This document shows positions 61,633 to 64,000 of a stretch of 64,000 nucleotides of DNA, one piece after another (position 1 is the first letter of the stretch; each line of letters begins with the position of its first letter). The position numbers and the translations under genes were made by a program. Source of the DNA: Nyssa sinensis (lineage: Eukaryota; Streptophyta; Magnoliopsida; Cornales; Nyssaceae). The notes beneath the pieces are model-generated. The model made no database searches. It was given only the letters and a program-made list of their open reading frames with translations, and was not told the origin of the DNA. The DNA lies in the NCBI GenBank assembly GCA_008638375.1, contig CM018038.1, positions 15,460,515 to 15,524,514 on the forward strand. Reading direction: 5' to 3'.

Positions 61633-63583
61633 CTACTCTGTTGCTGGTTTGATAATTTTTAAAGCAACAGCTTGAGGGAGTTCTGGATCCACCTCCTCTT
61701 CTTCGTCGTTAGCATCCGGCGCATCGATTTCAACTTAGGAGACTTTAATGTCATCTACCCCAATCAGATCCAAGTCAGGATACTTCTTACGTAACTTTGC
61801 CCTGAAGGTTCGGTATCCATGCTTAATTAGCTTGCTGCCTAGATCCTGGACTTCCACCTTCATATCTACCTCAGTTTGGGCTTTGACAATTTCTATAGTG
61901 TCCTGAACCTTTTAAATAGAAGCAGCCTGGAAGTTTACAAACCTCTTTTTGAGGTTTTCTAGTTCGTTAGCAAAGGCATCCCTCTCAGACTCTAGAATTG
62001 AGTGGGAATTGACGGTTTCCTTTAGTTTTTCCTCGGCTGCCGCCACTGAAGACTGCAGTTTCCAGCTAAAATCTAGCCTCATCGAGCTCAAATTGGAGGG
62101 CGTCAATCTGCTCAAGATCTTTGGGGGAGTCCATGATAATTTTCAAGCTATGCATAGCTTGGAAAAAATATGCAACACAGTTAGGTCAGAATAGGTTAGG
62201 TATAAACTACAAAACCAGGAAATTAAAAAGAAGGAAAAGTGATACATAACTCACCCTTATGTGAAAGGCCATTAGATCTTTAAAAATCTTTTGAGGCCTC
62301 AACACTTTGAACTTACTTGGGCCTGTTGCCCAAGAGTACTCATAAGCCTTCTTCATGGCTGACGCGCCGAAATCATCAGACCCTAAGGAAACGGTAACAG
62401 ACTTTCCTTTCCCCCTTTTCTTCTTCAAAGCAGTGGGCACCGGGGGCAGAAGGGCCTCCTGTACAGGGAAAATCCCCAAATTTCTCAAGACAGTTCTCTC
62501 GGGGGAGTTGGAAATTAACCTTCTTCTTTTCACTTGAAGGGGAGGCTCGGCAAAGGAATAGCTTTTCCCAACTTTCTTCTTCTTCCATGGAGCCAATTCA
62601 GTCACTAGGGATTTCTTCAAACTTTCGGTCTGATCCAACACCAAGCCAGCCTCTATCAAATTTTTAGGGCAAAAAACAACGTCGTGAGAACAATTGCTGG
62701 TCTAAAGGAGCCTCTTATACTTCTATTGAAGATCGACTATGAAGATCGATCTCTTCCAAGTTCTTTTATCTGCACGAAAGCGAAGGATTAGGCTCAAAAA
62801 TAAAAACAATAAACAGAATGAGAAAGCCTAAAGAATGCGGAACAAAAAAGGGACCTCACCCTTAATCCTAGTCTTCTATGGGAAGGTTGAAACCTAGTTC
62901 CTGAACTCCCATCCTCTTTTTATGAAGAATTACCACTTCTTCCAAGTCTTGTTAGAAGTGGGTACAAAGGAGAGAGGTCTAAATCCTTTGTCGAAAGACA
63001 TATAAAGCATGCCCTCCGACTTCAGGTATTTCATGTCCATATTGTTCCTTATCAATAGGAGGTCTACCTCGATATTATTTAAGCGTCATAATATTATGAA
63101 CCCTAGTAAATGCCTCCAGCTGTTTATATTCAGATCAGCGGGACATATATTAAATGAATGAAAAAATTCCCTAATGAAAAGGTTGAAGGGAAACCTAACC
63201 CCTATCTCAAATCATTCAAGGTAAACACATATCTCGGCTTACTCAATATTGGAGGGGCGATCCATGGATCCTGGTACCCTACAGGACACGATTGTGGGGA
63301 AGTCAAAAGCATCCCTCAGAGCGTCTATCATGTCCTGAGTCGTAGCGCTTTCTCCCTCCTCCCTTTCGTAGGGTCTACCCGAGGTTTTCCCCATAATATT
63401 TCTAGGCTCTATGAAGACCTCTACTATTCTAACTTCAAAACCAAGATTTGGATTCCTGACAATCCTATTTTCTACATTCTCCGATGGGTTACTAGCTACA
63501 AAGTTAGCTTCTGTTTGGTTGAATATCTCCAAGGACTCTTCTGTTTTATAGTCGGTGCTTGACTGAGCATCGGAGCCTGACAT
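61633..63583 (-). pseudogene. Antisense ORF (aORF) of the Tat-type element, interrupted
   Basis: Read on the minus strand, the ORF starts at 63583 (MSGSDAQSSTDY) and is open to 63239. Pieces such as PFNLFIREFFHSFNICPADL and NINSWRHLLGFII follow, then an open segment 62659-62262 rich in Lys/Arg (KKKRGKG), with a splice-donor-like GG|GTGAGT at about 62255-62262. A coiled-coil-like segment (EEKLKETVNSHSILESERDA) lies at 62115-61915, and the last block (PDLDLIGVDD) ends at a stop at 61633. The layout resembles the antisense ORFs of Tat/Retand elements, which encode proteins of unknown function. Stops and one frame change make this copy non-functional unless spliced around. Confidence 0.65.
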
Positions 63584-63929
63584 GGTCAAAATAAGAAAAT
63601 GAAGAGGAACAAAAGAAGATATGAAGAACTTGGAAAGAGATTTGAAATCGAACCTAACCGCAGAGTTGATCAGAGTTGATCTTCTTAGACGCCGGAGTTC
63701 ATCTTACTTGAAGTTTTCTCTAGCGATATGATAAAGAGGTAGAAAATGATGAAAGGAGGGGCATCAGTGTGCTCCCCTCACCTTTTTATTCTGATCTAAT
63801 AGGCGTCACGAGGAAGGTCCTCGATTCTGAACTGTCGCGACGGTTAGAGTAATAATGGACTCATAATACCAACCGGTGGCTAACGTAATGAATGTCTTAT
63901 CAACGGATGTCTCCTCAGAATACTAAGCG

Positions 63930-63942
63930 ATGTATTTATACC
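63930..63942 (-). promoter_or_regulatory. TATA-like box upstream of the antisense ORF
   Basis: On the minus strand TATAAATACATCGC lies about 350 bases upstream of the antisense start codon at 63583, a plausible position for the promoter of the aORF transcript. Sequence only; no independent support. Confidence 0.4.
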
Positions 63943-64000
63943 TATTACACGTGTAATGCCTCAGAAACCCTAACCTTAGCTCTGCATGGGTACCACAAAA

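Larger units (their letters stand above)
54945..64000 (+). mobile_element. Ty3/gypsy element with Tat-lineage features, internal region (3' LTR outside window)
   Basis: The order is a PBS at about 54947-54966 (GACGCCGTCTGTGGGAAC, the phrase found just after the 5' LTR of Tat-type elements), gag, protease, reverse transcriptase, RNase H, a second RNase H-like domain, integrase, a tandem-repeat block and an antisense ORF region. A second RNase H and an extra ORF downstream of integrase are recognised features of the Tat lineage (Tat, Ogre, Retand, Grande). The element is more than 9 kb and runs past base 64000. Confidence 0.85.

Overview
The window is nuclear DNA from a flowering plant, most likely a eudicot. 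It is AT-rich, and its protein-coding exons are short and separated by GT...AG introns. The protein families are plant ones, and the spaces between genes are filled with plant transposable elements: Ty1/copia, Ty3/gypsy of the Tat type, L1-like LINEs, Au-like SINEs and hAT-type MITEs. I cannot name the species from the sequence.

There are only three real genes, all on the minus strand. (1) 1-5214 is the 5' part of a UPL1/UPL2-type giant HECT E3 ubiquitin ligase: four coding exons and 491 residues, running out of the window at base 1. (2) 25176-31163 is a complete rhamnogalacturonate lyase gene (PL4-type, pectin RG-I lyase) with 15 coding exons that join in frame to 646 residues. (3) 35124-48376 is a TRAF-type zinc-finger protein with a C-terminal membrane anchor: five coding exons and 201 residues, spread over 13 kb because one intron holds a decayed Copia element and a tandem segmental duplication. 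From memory, Arabidopsis also has RG-lyase genes next to a TRAF-type zinc-finger gene (At1g09890/At1g09910 and At1g09920), so genes 2 and 3 look like an old syntenic pair. Nothing suggests that the three genes share a pathway.

Layout: 5.6-24.7 kb is a gene-free repeat zone. It holds two inverted hAT MITEs with perfect 8-bp target duplications, two diverged ~2.8 kb LTRs in opposite orientation (the left one a solo LTR), and nested elements with long inverted arms. 48.4-54.9 kb is AT-rich spacer with more MITEs. 54.9 kb to the end is a Ty3/gypsy element with Tat-lineage features: a primer-binding site, gag, pol with a second RNase H, a 62-bp tandem-repeat block, and an antisense ORF region on the minus strand. 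Its pol is riddled with stop codons but has kept one reading frame for 2.2 kb, which points to decay by C-to-T transitions rather than indels.

I found no convincing new biochemical system. The most unusual items are a two-copy intronic repeat family I cannot classify, a LINE tail flanked by 108-bp direct repeats, a tandem duplication across the first splice donor of the lyase gene, and the pattern of decay in the gypsy element.
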